Origin: Gemmatimonadota bacterium
GTDB lineage: Bacteria; Gemmatimonadota; Gemmatimonadetes; Gemmatimonadales; Gemmatimonadaceae
Length of the DNA: 64,000 nt
Direction of reading: 5' to 3'
Assembly (NCBI GenBank): GCA_016714015.1
Contig: JADJNZ010000002.1
Span: forward strand, 62,001 to 126,000
Every line of letters starts with the position of its first letter. Within the stretch, counting starts at the first letter, position 1. Both the position numbers and the translations under genes were made by a program. This document shows, in pieces, positions 50,470 to 60,053 of this stretch. The notes beneath the pieces are model-generated. The model made no database searches and was not told where the DNA came from. It saw nothing but the letters and a program-made list of their open reading frames with translations.

Positions 50470-51345
50470 ATGAGCCTGCGTGTCCGATTCTGGGGAACAC
50501 GTGGGTCCATCCCGACCCCTGGGGCACAGACGGTACGGTACGGGGGCAACACGCCCTGCACCGAGATCCGGACCGACGACGGATGGTTGATCATCCTCGA
50601 CGCCGGGACGGGGATCCGTGAGCTGGGACGGGAACTGCTGCAGGGGGCCAATGGCTCGGCGATCAAGGGCGACATCTTCCTGACGCACGCGCATTGGGAC
50701 CACATCCAGGGGATCCCGTTCTTCGCGCCGATCTTCGGGCGCGGGAACCACTTCACGATCTGGGGTTCGCAGTCGCTGGAGAAGTCGGTGGACAAGGTGG
50801 TGCGGGACCAGATGTCGCCGGTGGTGTTCCCCGTGACGTTCGAGGAGCTCGATGCCTCGATCGACTTCCGGGACCTCGCCGAGGGCACCCGCACGCAAGG
50901 GACGGGGTATGAGGTGACGTCGTTCGCGGTGCAGCACCCCGGTGGGGCGCTGGGCTACCGGTTCTCCGAACCGGGCGGGAACGGCGGCGCGCTGGTCTAT
51001 GTGTCCGACAACGAACTGGCGGAGCACCCGCGGTATGGGTCGCCGCCGGACTGGAAGCGACGGATGGTGGAGTTCGTGCGCGGGGCGAAGGTGCTCATCC
51101 ACGACTCGACGTACACCACCGAGGAATACGAACACCATCGGGGCTGGGGGCACTCGACCTTCCAGGATTCGGTGGAGCTGGCGCTGGAAGCGGGCGTGGG
51201 GACGCTGGTGTTGTTCCATCACGAGCCGCGCCGGACCGATGATCAGCTGGATGTTTGCCTGGCGGAGTGCCGGGCGATGGTGCAGGGCCGTGGCGGATCG
51301 CTCCAGGTGGTCGCCGCCGCGGAAGGCCTCACGCTGACTCTCTGA
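50470..51345 (+). CDS. Metallo-beta-lactamase-fold hydrolase
   Basis: The 291-residue product has the metal-binding HAHWDHIQGIPFF motif, ILDAGTGIREL and later metal ligands (His in SFAVQHPGGALGYR, VYVSDNEL and VLFHHEPRR). It starts MSLRVRFWGTRGSIPTPG, typical of the subgroup related to PhnP and cyclic-nucleotide phosphodiesterases, often found beside signalling genes. Hydrolysis of a cyclic or nucleotide second messenger is an inference that fits the Crp/Fnr neighbour. It may be controlled through the operator at 50381. Confidence 0.82.
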   Translation: MSLRVRFWGTRGSIPTPGAQTVRYGGNTPCTEIRTDDGWLIILDAGTGIRELGRELLQGANGSAIKGDIFLTHAHWDHIQGIPFFAPIFGRGNHFTIWGSQSLEKSVDKVVRDQMSPVVFPVTFEELDASIDFRDLAEGTRTQGTGYEVTSFAVQHPGGALGYRFSEPGGNGGALVYVSDNELAEHPRYGSPPDWKRRMVEFVRGAKVLIHDSTYTTEEYEHHRGWGHSTFQDSVELALEAGVGTLVLFHHEPRRTDDQLDVCLAECRAMVQGRGGSLQVVAAAEGLTLTL

Positions 51346-51364
51346 CCCCTCCTAGGAGGAATTG

Positions 51365-52081
51365 ATGTTCAAGCAGATCGCTCGGACCGCCACCCTGATG
51401 GCCCTCGTCGCCGCGCCTGCCATCGCGCAGACGCCCGACACGCGGCCGACCGTGGCCGTGCTGCCGTTCACGAACAGCGCGATCGGTGCGAGCAATGCCG
51501 AGCTCGCCCCGCTCTCGCAGGGCATCGCCGACCTCCTCCTCGTGGAGATGTCCCACAACACGGGCATCCGCGTGGTCGAGCGCGCGAACATCATGAACCT
51601 GCTCAACGAGCAGAACCTCGCCCGCGACGGTCGCGTGGACGAGGCGACCGCGGCGCGCGTGGGCAAGCTGCTCGGCGCGAAGCACATGGTGACCGGCACG
51701 TTCATCACGAACGGGCGCGGCACGATGGTACTCACGCTCAAGTCGATCGACACCGAGACGGGCATCGTCGAGTGGAGCACCACGCAGACGGGCAAGACGG
51801 AGGAGTTCCTCGACCTCGTCACCAAGACGGCGGCCGCGGCCAACTCCGGCCTCAAGCTGCCGGCGCTCACCCCGCAGGTCCGCCAGACGAGCGAGGCGCG
51901 CACCGAGGAGCGGAAGAAGGTGCCGTTCCAGGCCGTGATGCTCTACTCGCGCGCCATCAGCGCGCAGGACGCGGGCAAGCGCGACGAGGCGATCCAGCTC
52001 TTCAACCAGACCATCCAGCGCTTCCCGGACTTCGAGGACGCGAAGACCGCGCTCGCCCGCCTGAACGGCGGCTCGAACTGA
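51365..52081 (+). CDS. Exported CsgG/LpoB-like protein with short TPR tail
   Basis: The 238-residue product has a signal peptide (MFKQIARTATLMALVAAPAI, cleavage near AIAQT). A CsgG/LpoB-type domain follows (PTVAVLPFTNSAIG, LLLVEMSHNTGIRVVERANI, GAKHMVTGTFITNGRG), then a final TPR-like pair (AVMLYSRAISAQDAGKRDEA). It lacks a lipobox, unlike CsgG proper. ATG 51365 follows a strong AGGAGG seven bases upstream. The hairpin at 52121 probably ends the transcript. Confidence 0.8.
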   Translation: MFKQIARTATLMALVAAPAIAQTPDTRPTVAVLPFTNSAIGASNAELAPLSQGIADLLLVEMSHNTGIRVVERANIMNLLNEQNLARDGRVDEATAARVGKLLGAKHMVTGTFITNGRGTMVLTLKSIDTETGIVEWSTTQTGKTEEFLDLVTKTAAAANSGLKLPALTPQVRQTSEARTEERKKVPFQAVMLYSRAISAQDAGKRDEAIQLFNQTIQRFPDFEDAKTALARLNGGSN

Positions 52082-52120
52082 CGACGTACTGGCGGCCCAC
52101 CGCCGCCACGCTGTAACCTT

Positions 52121-52154
52121 GGACCGCCGGGACCCGCATGGGTCCCGGCGGTCC
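52121..52154 (+). terminator. Strong terminator-like hairpin
   Basis: A perfect 15-bp inverted repeat (GGACCGCCGGGACCC and its complement) with a GCAT loop is followed by GGTCTTTCG. It separates the CsgG-like gene from the HD-GYP gene and argues that the HD-GYP start lies downstream, at 52182. Confidence 0.7.
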
Positions 52155-52181
52155 GGTCTTTCGCCCCCTCCCCGCGCGCCC

Positions 52182-54269
52182 GTGCAGCCACTCGTCTTCG
52201 CTCCTGCCGGCCGGGCCATGGCCGCCTTCCCCGCTCTCGGGAGCGGGAACGCCCTCGACGTCCGGCGCGTGGAGGAACTCCCCGCGGTCGAGGCGCTCGA
52301 CCCGGAGCGCCCCACCGTCGTGCTCCTCGACGCGGCACTCGCCGAACGCTCGGGAGGTCCCGGTGCGCTCGGCGCCCTCGCCGCGTACGTGGCCTTCGTG
52401 GGCCTCGGGGAGGAGGGCGAGGACGCGCCGAGCCCGCTCATGGAGGCGGTGGCGCTCACGAGCTGGCTCCCCGCCGGCGCGAGCCGCGGCCAGGGGAACG
52501 CGGCGTTGCAGGGGGCCATGCGGCACGCGCGCAGCCTCATTGAAGCGTACCGCGCCTCCCGGCTCGAACAGCAGAGCGCCTTCGACCTGCGCGAGCTCTC
52601 CCGCGTGGGCGCCGCGCTGTCCGAGGAGCGGAACCTCGACACGCTGCTCGAACTGATCCTCTCGCAATCATTGCAGCTGTCCAACGCCGACGCCGGCTCG
52701 CTCTACCTCATGGAGCGCGACGCCCAGAAGAACCCGTCGACGCTGCGCTTCAAGCTGTCGCAGAACATCACGCTCCCCGAGCTGCCGTTCACCGAGTTCA
52801 CGATCCCCATCGACCACTCGAGCCTCGCCGGCTACGTGGCATCGACCGGCGATCCGCTCATGATGAACGACGTCTACCTGCTCCCCGACCAGGTGACGTA
52901 CCGGTTCAACCGGTCGTTCGACGAGAAGTTCGGCTACCGGACCAAGTCGATGCTCGTGCTGCCGATGCGCACGCACCGGGACGAGATCATCGGCGTGCTG
53001 CAGCTGATCAACCGCAAGCGCGACGGCGAGCGGCAGCTCACGTCGCTCGACGTCGTGGAGGAGCAGGTCCTGCCCTTCGACCAGCGCTCGGCGGACCTCG
53101 TCGCGGCCCTCGCCGCGCAGGCGGCGGTGGCGATCGAGAACAGCCGGCTGTACGAGGACATCGAGCGGCTCTTCGAGGGATTCGTGACCGCGGCGGTCAC
53201 GGCGATCGAGGCGCGAGACCCGACGACCTCCGGTCACTCGTTCCGCGTCGCGACGCTGACGACGAACCTCGCCGAGGCCGTGGATCACGTGGGGGATGGC
53301 CCATACTCGGGCGTCAAGTTCTCGCGGGAGCAGATCCGCGAGATCCGCTACGCAGGCCTCCTCCACGACTTCGGCAAGGTGGGCGTCCGCGAGCAGGTGC
53401 TCGTGAAGCAGAAGAAGCTCTACGGGCACGACCTGACGATCCTGCGGCACCGCTTCCACTCGCTGTTGCAGCAGGCCGACCTCGAGTACGAGCGGGAGCG
53501 CGCCGAGCACCTGCTCGACCACGGCCCGTCGGACTACAAGGAGGTCGTGGCGCACCTCGACCTCATCCGTCGCGAGCGCCGCGAGCAGCTCTCGCGCTGG
53601 CTCGACGCGATCGTGCGCGCCAACGAGCCGACGATCCTCCCCGAGGGGAGCTTCGAGGAGCTGCAGGAGATCGGCCAGCAGACGTTCATCGACTTCGACG
53701 GGGTCGAGCGCGCCCTCCTCGGCGAGGACGAGCTGCGGTTCCTCATGATCAACAAGGGGAACCTCGACCCTCGCGAGCGGCGCGAGATCGAGTCGCACGT
53801 GACGCACACGTACCGCTTCCTCGAGCAGATCCCCTGGACGCGCGAGCTGAGCGGGATCCCGAAGATCGCGTTCGGCCACCACGAGAAGCTCGACGGCACC
53901 GGCTACCCGCGTGGCGTGGGGGAGCACGAGATCCCGGTGCAGACGCGCATGATGACGATCGCCGACATCTACGACGCCCTCACCGCGACCGACCGGCCCT
54001 ACAAGCGCGCCGTGACGCCGGAGCGCGCCCTCGACATCCTGGGATTCGAGGCGAAGGACGGGCACATCGACAAGCACCTGCTGCAGACCTTCATCCAGGC
54101 GCAGGTGTTCACGAAGGTCGCCCCCGCCGAAGGCACGCGGCGGCGCTCGACCCTGGCGCAACGGAGCTCGGCGACGGCGCGCCTGATCGCCACGACCCCG
54201 CGCGACAACCCGGTGCCGCCGACGACGCCGTCGACGCCACCGCGGAGCAGCGGGCCGATCAGGGACTGA
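52182..54269 (+). CDS. GAF and HD-GYP domain protein, probable c-di-GMP phosphodiesterase
   Basis: The product is 695 residues. An N-terminal about 140 residues of unclear fold are followed by a GAF domain at about 150-325 (SNADAGSLYLMERD, STGDPLMMNDVYLL). An HD-GYP domain lies at about 330-660, with LLHDFGKVGV near 393 and GHHEKLDGTGYPRG near 566. About 110 residues sit between the HD and HHE motifs beyond the usual spacing, as a helical insert. A low-complexity Thr/Pro tail ends the protein. GTG 52182 is chosen because an upstream TTG would place the start before the terminator hairpin. It likely hydrolyses cyclic di-GMP; YajQ, a c-di-GMP-binding protein, is encoded at 62.8 kb. Confidence 0.88.
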   Translation: MQPLVFAPAGRAMAAFPALGSGNALDVRRVEELPAVEALDPERPTVVLLDAALAERSGGPGALGALAAYVAFVGLGEEGEDAPSPLMEAVALTSWLPAGASRGQGNAALQGAMRHARSLIEAYRASRLEQQSAFDLRELSRVGAALSEERNLDTLLELILSQSLQLSNADAGSLYLMERDAQKNPSTLRFKLSQNITLPELPFTEFTIPIDHSSLAGYVASTGDPLMMNDVYLLPDQVTYRFNRSFDEKFGYRTKSMLVLPMRTHRDEIIGVLQLINRKRDGERQLTSLDVVEEQVLPFDQRSADLVAALAAQAAVAIENSRLYEDIERLFEGFVTAAVTAIEARDPTTSGHSFRVATLTTNLAEAVDHVGDGPYSGVKFSREQIREIRYAGLLHDFGKVGVREQVLVKQKKLYGHDLTILRHRFHSLLQQADLEYERERAEHLLDHGPSDYKEVVAHLDLIRRERREQLSRWLDAIVRANEPTILPEGSFEELQEIGQQTFIDFDGVERALLGEDELRFLMINKGNLDPRERREIESHVTHTYRFLEQIPWTRELSGIPKIAFGHHEKLDGTGYPRGVGEHEIPVQTRMMTIADIYDALTATDRPYKRAVTPERALDILGFEAKDGHIDKHLLQTFIQAQVFTKVAPAEGTRRRSTLAQRSSATARLIATTPRDNPVPPTTPSTPPRSSGPIRD

Positions 54270-55815
54270 CGGGCGGCGCGCCCCAGCCGCCGCCGCCGGG
54301 CGTGCGCAGCTCGATCACGTCGCCGGGCACGAGGTCACGGCGGCACTTGGCCGGCAGCGGCTGCCCGTTGAGCAGGTTCTCGCCCGGCATCCCCGCGGCG
54401 CCGCCCATCGCCCCGCGCGGTGCCCGCGACCGGCGCTCGGTGAGCAGCGTGACCGTGCAGGGGGCGAGCACGCGATAGGCGCGGATCACGCCATCGCCCC
54501 CGCGGTGGCGCCCCGCCCCGCCAGAGCCGCGACGCACCGCGTAGCGCTCGATCACGATGGGATAGGCGCGCTCGAGCGACTCGATGGGCGTGTTGCGCGT
54601 GTTGCTCATCCCCACATGCACCGCATCGGGGCCGGGACCCTTCGCGCTCGCGCCCTGACCACCGCCGAGCGTCTCGTAGAAGGTCCAGCCCGCGCCACCG
54701 AAGGTGATGTTGTTCATCGTGCCCTGTCCCTGCGCGGGCACCTCGACGCCGGCGGCGGCGAACGCCGTGAAGAGCAGGTCGGTGATGCGCTGGCTCATCT
54801 CCACGTTGCCCGCGGCCACCGCGGCCGGCGCGCGCGCGGCGAGACAGCAATCGTCGGGCGTCGTGATGACGATCGGACGCGCGATCCCCTCGTTGGTGGG
54901 CACGTCGTCGGGGAGCAGCGCGCGCAGCACGAAGAGCGCCGCGGCGCGCGTGACCTGGAGGGGACAGTTCACGTTGCCGCGCACCATCGCCGACGTGCCG
55001 GCGAAATCGAGGTGCAGCTGCCCGCCGCGCACCGCAAGGGCGACGCGCAGCGGGACCTCGGCGTCGGAGACGCCATCACCCTCGAGCGCATCTTCGGCAA
55101 CGCCCTTGGCCCCGTCGAGCACGGCGAGGCGGCTCACCGCACGGCGTTCGGCATAGTCGAGGAGGCCCGACGTCACCGCCGCGAGCCGCGCGGCACCGTG
55201 CTGGGCGAGGAGTGCGCGCCAGCCGCGCGCGCCCACATCGCACGCGGCGCGCTGCGCGGCGAGATCGCCCCGCCGTTCCTGGGGCGTGCGGACGTTCGCA
55301 AGGATGAGCGCGAGCATCTCCTCCTGCGGCACCCCGCCGCGCTCGAGCCGCACCGGCGGCAGGATGAGCCCCTCCTGCACGAGTTCGGTCGCGCCCTGCG
55401 GCATCGAGCCCGGGCTCATCCCGCCGACATCGGCGTGGTGTGCGCGCACGACCGCATACCCGGCGATGGCGCCGCGCCCGTCATCGATCGCCTCGACCAT
55501 CGTGAGGTCGGGGAGGTGCGACCCGCCCTGCCAGGGCGAGTTGAGCAGGAAGACGTCGCCCGCGGCGGGGCGCGCCTCGCGCACCGCACGGACGGCCTCG
55601 GGGAGCGCACCGAGATGCACGGGGATGTGCGCGGCCTGCGCGACCATCCGGCCCTCCGCGTCGAACAGCGCGCACGACGCATCGCGTCGCTCGCGGATGT
55701 TGGGGGAGAGCGCACCGCGCACCAGGACGGAGCCCATCTCCTCGGCGACCATCGAGACGAGCGAGGACCAGACGGAGAGCTCGAGCGGATCGAGCGCGAC
55801 GGGACCTTCGCTCAC
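54259..55815 (-). CDS. Hydantoinase B / oxoprolinase family protein
   Basis: The 518-residue product matches HyuB: LVSMVAEEMGSVLVRGALSP, NIRERRDASCALFDAEGRMV, HADVGGMSPGSMPQG, and the C-terminal SGGAGRHRGGDGVIRAYRVL. With HyuA it would form an ATP-dependent N-methylhydantoinase- or 5-oxoprolinase-type hydrolase. GTG 55815 overlaps the HyuA stop as GTGA. Its 3' end overlaps the convergent HD-GYP gene by 11 bases. The exact substrate cannot be read from sequence. Confidence 0.9.
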   Translation of the reverse strand: MSEGPVALDPLELSVWSSLVSMVAEEMGSVLVRGALSPNIRERRDASCALFDAEGRMVAQAAHIPVHLGALPEAVRAVREARPAAGDVFLLNSPWQGGSHLPDLTMVEAIDDGRGAIAGYAVVRAHHADVGGMSPGSMPQGATELVQEGLILPPVRLERGGVPQEEMLALILANVRTPQERRGDLAAQRAACDVGARGWRALLAQHGAARLAAVTSGLLDYAERRAVSRLAVLDGAKGVAEDALEGDGVSDAEVPLRVALAVRGGQLHLDFAGTSAMVRGNVNCPLQVTRAAALFVLRALLPDDVPTNEGIARPIVITTPDDCCLAARAPAAVAAGNVEMSQRITDLLFTAFAAAGVEVPAQGQGTMNNITFGGAGWTFYETLGGGQGASAKGPGPDAVHVGMSNTRNTPIESLERAYPIVIERYAVRRGSGGAGRHRGGDGVIRAYRVLAPCTVTLLTERRSRAPRGAMGGAAGMPGENLLNGQPLPAKCRRDLVPGDVIELRTPGGGGWGAPPVSP

Positions 55816-57749
55816 GCGTCCTCCCGGTCGAGGCGCCAGCCGCCGATGGCGAGCGCGCTGGCGCGCCAGCCCGTCGCGATCCAGAGCGTCGCGTCCGGCA
55901 AGGTGACGGCGCGGGGACCGGAGAGCGTCGACACCGCGGCAGGGCCGCCATGGTCGATGTCGCGCACGTCGTCGTACGCCTCGCGCGCCGCGTCGCGCGC
56001 GAAGACCGCCCGTGCACCGGGGTCGCTCGCGACGTGCCGCAGCGAGACGCTCTCGACGGGACGCGCGAGGGTGAAGCCGTAGAGCGCCTGGTGCGCGGCC
56101 TCGAACCGTGCGGCGAGGTCGTCGCCCGCGTCGCCCGGAGCACCGCGCACCTCGAGTTCGTGTCCCTGTCCGACGTAGCGCATCCGCAGCGACCAGCGTC
56201 GCTCCGCTCCCGCCACCCGCGCGGCGAGCGCGTCGCACGCCGCGCGGAAGGCCGGCGCCCCGAGCGCGCTCGCCGGCGCGAGGAGGCTCATCGCCACCTC
56301 GCGCCGCTCGGGCGCGATGGCGAGCCCCACCGCGCTCAGCACGCCGGCGAAGGGCGGCACCAGCACCGTCCGCATGCGGAGCGCGTCGGCGAGCGCGCAG
56401 GCGTGCAACGGCCCGCCACCCCCGAAGCCGACGAGCGCGCAGTCGCGCGGGTCGACGCCGCGGTCCACGCTCACGCGGCGCAGCGCCCGCGCCATCTCCG
56501 CGTCGGCCGCGCCGATGATCGCCTCGGCGGTGCGCTCGGCGCCGGCGCCCAATCGATCGGCGAGCCGGCCGATGGCGGCGCGCGCCGCGATGACGTCGAG
56601 CGCCACGCCCCCGCTCCACCCGCCGGAGCCGATGCGGCCGAGGACGATCTGCGCATCGGTCACGGTGGGCTCGGTGCCGCCGCGGCCGAACGCGACGGGG
56701 CCGGGGCGCGCGCCGGCACTGCGCGGCCCCACGCGCAACGCGCCCCCTTCGTCGATCCACGCGATGCTGCCGCCACCGGCAGAGACCGTCTCGACGAGCA
56801 CGCGCGGCAATGCGATCGGCACGCCGGCCACCGCACCGCCCGCCTCGACGAGCGGTTCACCGCCGAGGATGAGCCCGGCATCGGCACTGGTGCCGCCGAT
56901 GTCGATCGTGAGGCCGTTGGCGATACCGGCGGCCCGCAGCACCGCGGCCGCGCCGACGATGCCACCGGCCGGCCCCGAGAGCGCGAGCGAGGCCGCATGC
57001 TGCGCCGCATCGGCCGCGGCCCGCATCCCGCCGCCGGAGGTCATGACGGCGGGCGCGGGGAATCGCGCGGCCCGCAACCGGTCGCCGAGCCGCTCGAGGT
57101 ACCGTTGCACGCCGGGCCGCGCATATCCCTCGGCGACGGCGGTCGCGGTGCGCTCGTACTCCCGGATCTCGGGCAGGACGTCGGTGGCGAGCACGACGGT
57201 GAGGGCGGGAGCCGCGGCACGGAACGCGTCGGCCAGTGCCTGCTCGTGCGCGGCGTCCTCGTACGCATGGAGCAGCGCGACGACGACCACATCCGGCGCG
57301 AGCGCGAGGGCGTCGGTCACCACGCGGCGCATCTCGTCCGGCGTGAGCGCCTTCGCCACGCGCCCCGGTTCACGCCGTTCGTCCACGGCGACCACCCGCT
57401 CGGAAGGCACGAGCGGCGCGGGATGCTGTGCCGCGAGGTCGTAGAGCGCGGCGCGATCCTGACGACGGAGTTCGAGGAGGTCGGTGGCGCCGGCGGTCGC
57501 GCAGAGGACGACCCGCGCGCCCGTCCGCTCGAGGAGCAGGTTCGTCACGACGGTGGTGCCGTGCACGAGCCGCGTCACGGCACCAGCCGGTTCGCCGAGG
57601 GCGGTGAGCGCGGCCACCACGCCGACACCCTGGTCCTCCGGCGTGGTGAGCACCTTCGAGGCGCGCACCACGCCCTCCGTGTCGATCGCGGCGCAGTCGG
57701 TGAAGGTGCCGCCGACGTCGACCCCTGCGGCAAGGCCGCGGGCGGCCAT
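55812..57749 (-). CDS. Hydantoinase A / oxoprolinase family protein
   Basis: The 645-residue product has the ASKHA-type N-terminus AAGVDVGGTFTDCAAI, LVHGTTVVTNLLLERTG, GLTIDIGGTSADAGLILGGE and the later ALVGFGGGGPLHACALADAL. It is the ATP-binding partner of the downstream HyuB. ATG 57749 shares a base with the DUF4105 stop (TGATG). The frame is open far upstream over that gene; the conserved N-terminus fixes the start. Confidence 0.9.
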   Translation of the reverse strand: MAARGLAAGVDVGGTFTDCAAIDTEGVVRASKVLTTPEDQGVGVVAALTALGEPAGAVTRLVHGTTVVTNLLLERTGARVVLCATAGATDLLELRRQDRAALYDLAAQHPAPLVPSERVVAVDERREPGRVAKALTPDEMRRVVTDALALAPDVVVVALLHAYEDAAHEQALADAFRAAAPALTVVLATDVLPEIREYERTATAVAEGYARPGVQRYLERLGDRLRAARFPAPAVMTSGGGMRAAADAAQHAASLALSGPAGGIVGAAAVLRAAGIANGLTIDIGGTSADAGLILGGEPLVEAGGAVAGVPIALPRVLVETVSAGGGSIAWIDEGGALRVGPRSAGARPGPVAFGRGGTEPTVTDAQIVLGRIGSGGWSGGVALDVIAARAAIGRLADRLGAGAERTAEAIIGAADAEMARALRRVSVDRGVDPRDCALVGFGGGGPLHACALADALRMRTVLVPPFAGVLSAVGLAIAPERREVAMSLLAPASALGAPAFRAACDALAARVAGAERRWSLRMRYVGQGHELEVRGAPGDAGDDLAARFEAAHQALYGFTLARPVESVSLRHVASDPGARAVFARDAAREAYDDVRDIDHGGPAAVSTLSGPRAVTLPDATLWIATGWRASALAIGGWRLDREDA

Positions 57750-59023
57750 CAGGGCGCCGCGGGCGTGTGCGCGGCGCCGGGCGTCGTGTGGCGCCAGAAG
57801 GCGACCGCGAGTCCGAGATGCGCCGGCAGCAGGAGGAGGAGCGGTCCGGCGAGCCGCTGCGGGCCGAGGAGCGTCGCGACGAGCGCGAGGGCGCACTGCG
57901 CGAGCATCGCGAGCACGAAGCCCTGTGCGACCGGCGTGGCGCGGCCCCGCAGGATCGCCCGCGCCACCGGCACCATCGCGACGAGACCGAGCGGCGAGAC
58001 GAGGAGCAGGTTGTAGTTGCGATACCAGAAGACGTGCGCCGACCCGAGCCACATCGCGAGGATGATCGCGCCGACGAGGCCGGTGAGGCCGTACCAGAGC
58101 GAGGCCATGACGGCCGCGGGAATGCGGGTGCGACGGCGCTGCGCAGCGGCCAGCGGCGTGAGCAGCAGCATCCAGGCCCCGAGGATGGGTCCCCAGGCGC
58201 CGAGCGTGAGGCCGCGCCGTTCGGCCGGCTCGGGCGCCCGCTTCGCCTCGAACAGGACGGCCTCCGATGCCACGAGCGGCACCGGCGCACCATCCGCGCC
58301 GGGCACCGTGACGTCGCGCAGGTAATCCCTGAGGCGCATCGGGATGAACATCGCCTGCCACGCGGTCATGGGGATGTCGGCGCGGGGCCCGAGCGCGAGC
58401 TCGATCCCCGCCTGCGCGAGTCCGTCCGGCGTGGTGAGGCGCACCGACTCGGAGCGATACGACCACTCGGTGGTCATGATCGTGAAGCGCTTCCGCAGCG
58501 CGCCGCCGAGGACGGCGTCGAGCGCGTCACGCACGCGCGTGGAGCAGTTGTCGCGGTAGTAGTCGTAGGCATAGAACTTCCGGTCGGGCCGGGCGTTCTC
58601 GACCACCAGCGCGGCGATCGCCGTGCGTTGCGCCTCGGTGAGGGCGAGGACCTGCTCGGTCACCTTCCGGTCCTGGGACGCGTACGCCTCGATGAGCCAG
58701 GACGAGGGGAACGCCTCGACCCAGTAGCGCGTGTCGCCGCTCAGGAACCGTCCGAGGAAGTTGGGATCCTCGAACGAGAACATCCCCCAGTTGTAGGCGA
58801 GATCCATCCCGGAGAGCGCGTCCTGGATGCGGAGCGCGTTGTGCCCGAACCGCTCGAAGACCTCGTTCCCGGGGCCGATGGTGAGGACCGAGACCCGGAG
58901 GGAGGCGCCCCCGAACGGGAACGGGTCGGCCGCGTTGGCGGCCTGCGCGTGGAGCATCCGACCGCGCGCCGCGAGCATGCCGAGCACGAGCAGGGCCCCG
59001 CGCGCCGCACGTGCCACCCTCAC
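57749..59023 (-). CDS. DUF4105 (Lnb-type) exported membrane protein
   Basis: The 424-residue product has a signal (about 1-27), an Lnb N-terminal/DUF4105 domain (EVFERFGHNALRIQDALSGM, LAYNWGMFSFEDPNFLGRFL, YYRDNCSTRVRDALDAVLGG with the conserved Asn-Cys) and four or five C-terminal membrane helices from about 290. The family includes putative periplasmic hydrolases or amidases, but the activity is unproven. GTG 59023 overlaps the oxidoreductase stop as GTGA. Confidence 0.85.
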   Translation of the reverse strand: MRVARAARGALLVLGMLAARGRMLHAQAANAADPFPFGGASLRVSVLTIGPGNEVFERFGHNALRIQDALSGMDLAYNWGMFSFEDPNFLGRFLSGDTRYWVEAFPSSWLIEAYASQDRKVTEQVLALTEAQRTAIAALVVENARPDRKFYAYDYYRDNCSTRVRDALDAVLGGALRKRFTIMTTEWSYRSESVRLTTPDGLAQAGIELALGPRADIPMTAWQAMFIPMRLRDYLRDVTVPGADGAPVPLVASEAVLFEAKRAPEPAERRGLTLGAWGPILGAWMLLLTPLAAAQRRRTRIPAAVMASLWYGLTGLVGAIILAMWLGSAHVFWYRNYNLLLVSPLGLVAMVPVARAILRGRATPVAQGFVLAMLAQCALALVATLLGPQRLAGPLLLLLPAHLGLAVAFWRHTTPGAAHTPAAP

Positions 59024-60036
59024 GGCCGCAGCTCTTTCGCGTCGTCGGCCGCCTTGTAGATCATGTCGAGCAGCTTGTACACGCGGATCTGGTCGCGCGG
59101 TGGCTCGTACGGCGCATCCCCGCGCGCGACGGCGACGAAGTGCGCGAGTTCGGAGCGGTAGCTCTGGATGAAGGCCGTGTCGCGCATCTGCGCGCCGGTG
59201 GGCGAGACGTCCACCGGCGTGCCGTGGATCTCCTTGATGAGCCGCAGCGGATTGAGCCGCGCCGAGCCGGAGGTGCCGATGAGCTCGAACCACCAGCGCT
59301 GGTCCTCGCCGACGTAGTTGGCGTGCACGTCGATGGTGACCGTGAAGCCGCCCTGGCACTCGATGAGCACGATCGCCGACTCCTCGACCGCGTTCGCGCC
59401 GCGTCCGCGCTCCATGGTGGCGCTCACGCGCTCGACGCGCGGGAAGTCGAGCAACCAGCCGGCGAGGTCGAGCAGCGGCAGGCCGAGCTCGAGGAAGGCA
59501 CCGCCGCCGGCCTCGGCGCGGCGCAGCCGCCAGGGGGCCTGCTGCACGCGCCGTCGATAGGCGCCGGCGCGCACCGAGCGGATCTTGCCGAGTTCCCCGC
59601 CGCGCACGAAGCCGTCGAGCGCCTGCGCATCGAGCCGGAAGCGATGGTTGTTCGCGACCATCACCACCTTCTTCGCCTTCTCCGCCGCCGTGATGATCCG
59701 CTCGATGGCCCGCGCGCCGATGCCCAACGGCCGCTCGCACATCACGTGCTTCCGCGCGCGCAACGCCGAGAGGACGTGCACCTCGTGCAGGTGGTTGGGC
59801 GTGGTCACCACGACCGCATCGATGTCCTTCAGCTCGAGCAGTTCCTCGACGTCGGTGCAGATGTCGCGCACGCCGAAGCGCTGGGCGAGCGACCGGGCCT
59901 TCGCGGCATCGTTGTCACAGAGCGCGGCGAGCTGGACGCCGCGCATCTTGCTGAGCACCGGCAGATGCGCGGTCTGGGCGATGGCCCCGAGGCCGAGGAC
60001 CCCGATGCGCAGCGACGAAGTGGGAGTGGGCGGCAC
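59020..60036 (-). CDS. Gfo/Idh/MocA-family oxidoreductase
   Basis: The 338-residue NAD(P)-dependent enzyme has the Rossmann start LRIGVLGLGAIAQTAHLPVL, VVVTTPNHLHEVHVLSAL and MCERPLGIGA, where the usual EKP reads ERP. The C-terminal alpha/beta domain contains GGGAFLELGLPLLDLAGWLL. GTG 60036 gives the family N-terminus with a short extra segment; the gene upstream ends at 60054. The substrate is unknown, probably a sugar or cyclitol derivative. Confidence 0.85.
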   Translation of the reverse strand: MPPTPTSSLRIGVLGLGAIAQTAHLPVLSKMRGVQLAALCDNDAAKARSLAQRFGVRDICTDVEELLELKDIDAVVVTTPNHLHEVHVLSALRARKHVMCERPLGIGARAIERIITAAEKAKKVVMVANNHRFRLDAQALDGFVRGGELGKIRSVRAGAYRRRVQQAPWRLRRAEAGGGAFLELGLPLLDLAGWLLDFPRVERVSATMERGRGANAVEESAIVLIECQGGFTVTIDVHANYVGEDQRWWFELIGTSGSARLNPLRLIKEIHGTPVDVSPTGAQMRDTAFIQSYRSELAHFVAVARGDAPYEPPRDQIRVYKLLDMIYKAADDAKELRP

Positions 60037-60053
60037 GGCGGTGGGTTCCGGAC

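Noticed and set aside
54259..56760. 833-codon fusion of HyuB with upstream sequence
   Set aside because: The first 315 codons are a shadow of HyuA; the GTG at 55815 overlapping the HyuA stop gives the family N-terminus.
57749..59740. 663-codon version of the DUF4105 protein
   Set aside because: The upstream part lies over the oxidoreductase gene in another frame; GTG 59023 provides the signal peptide.
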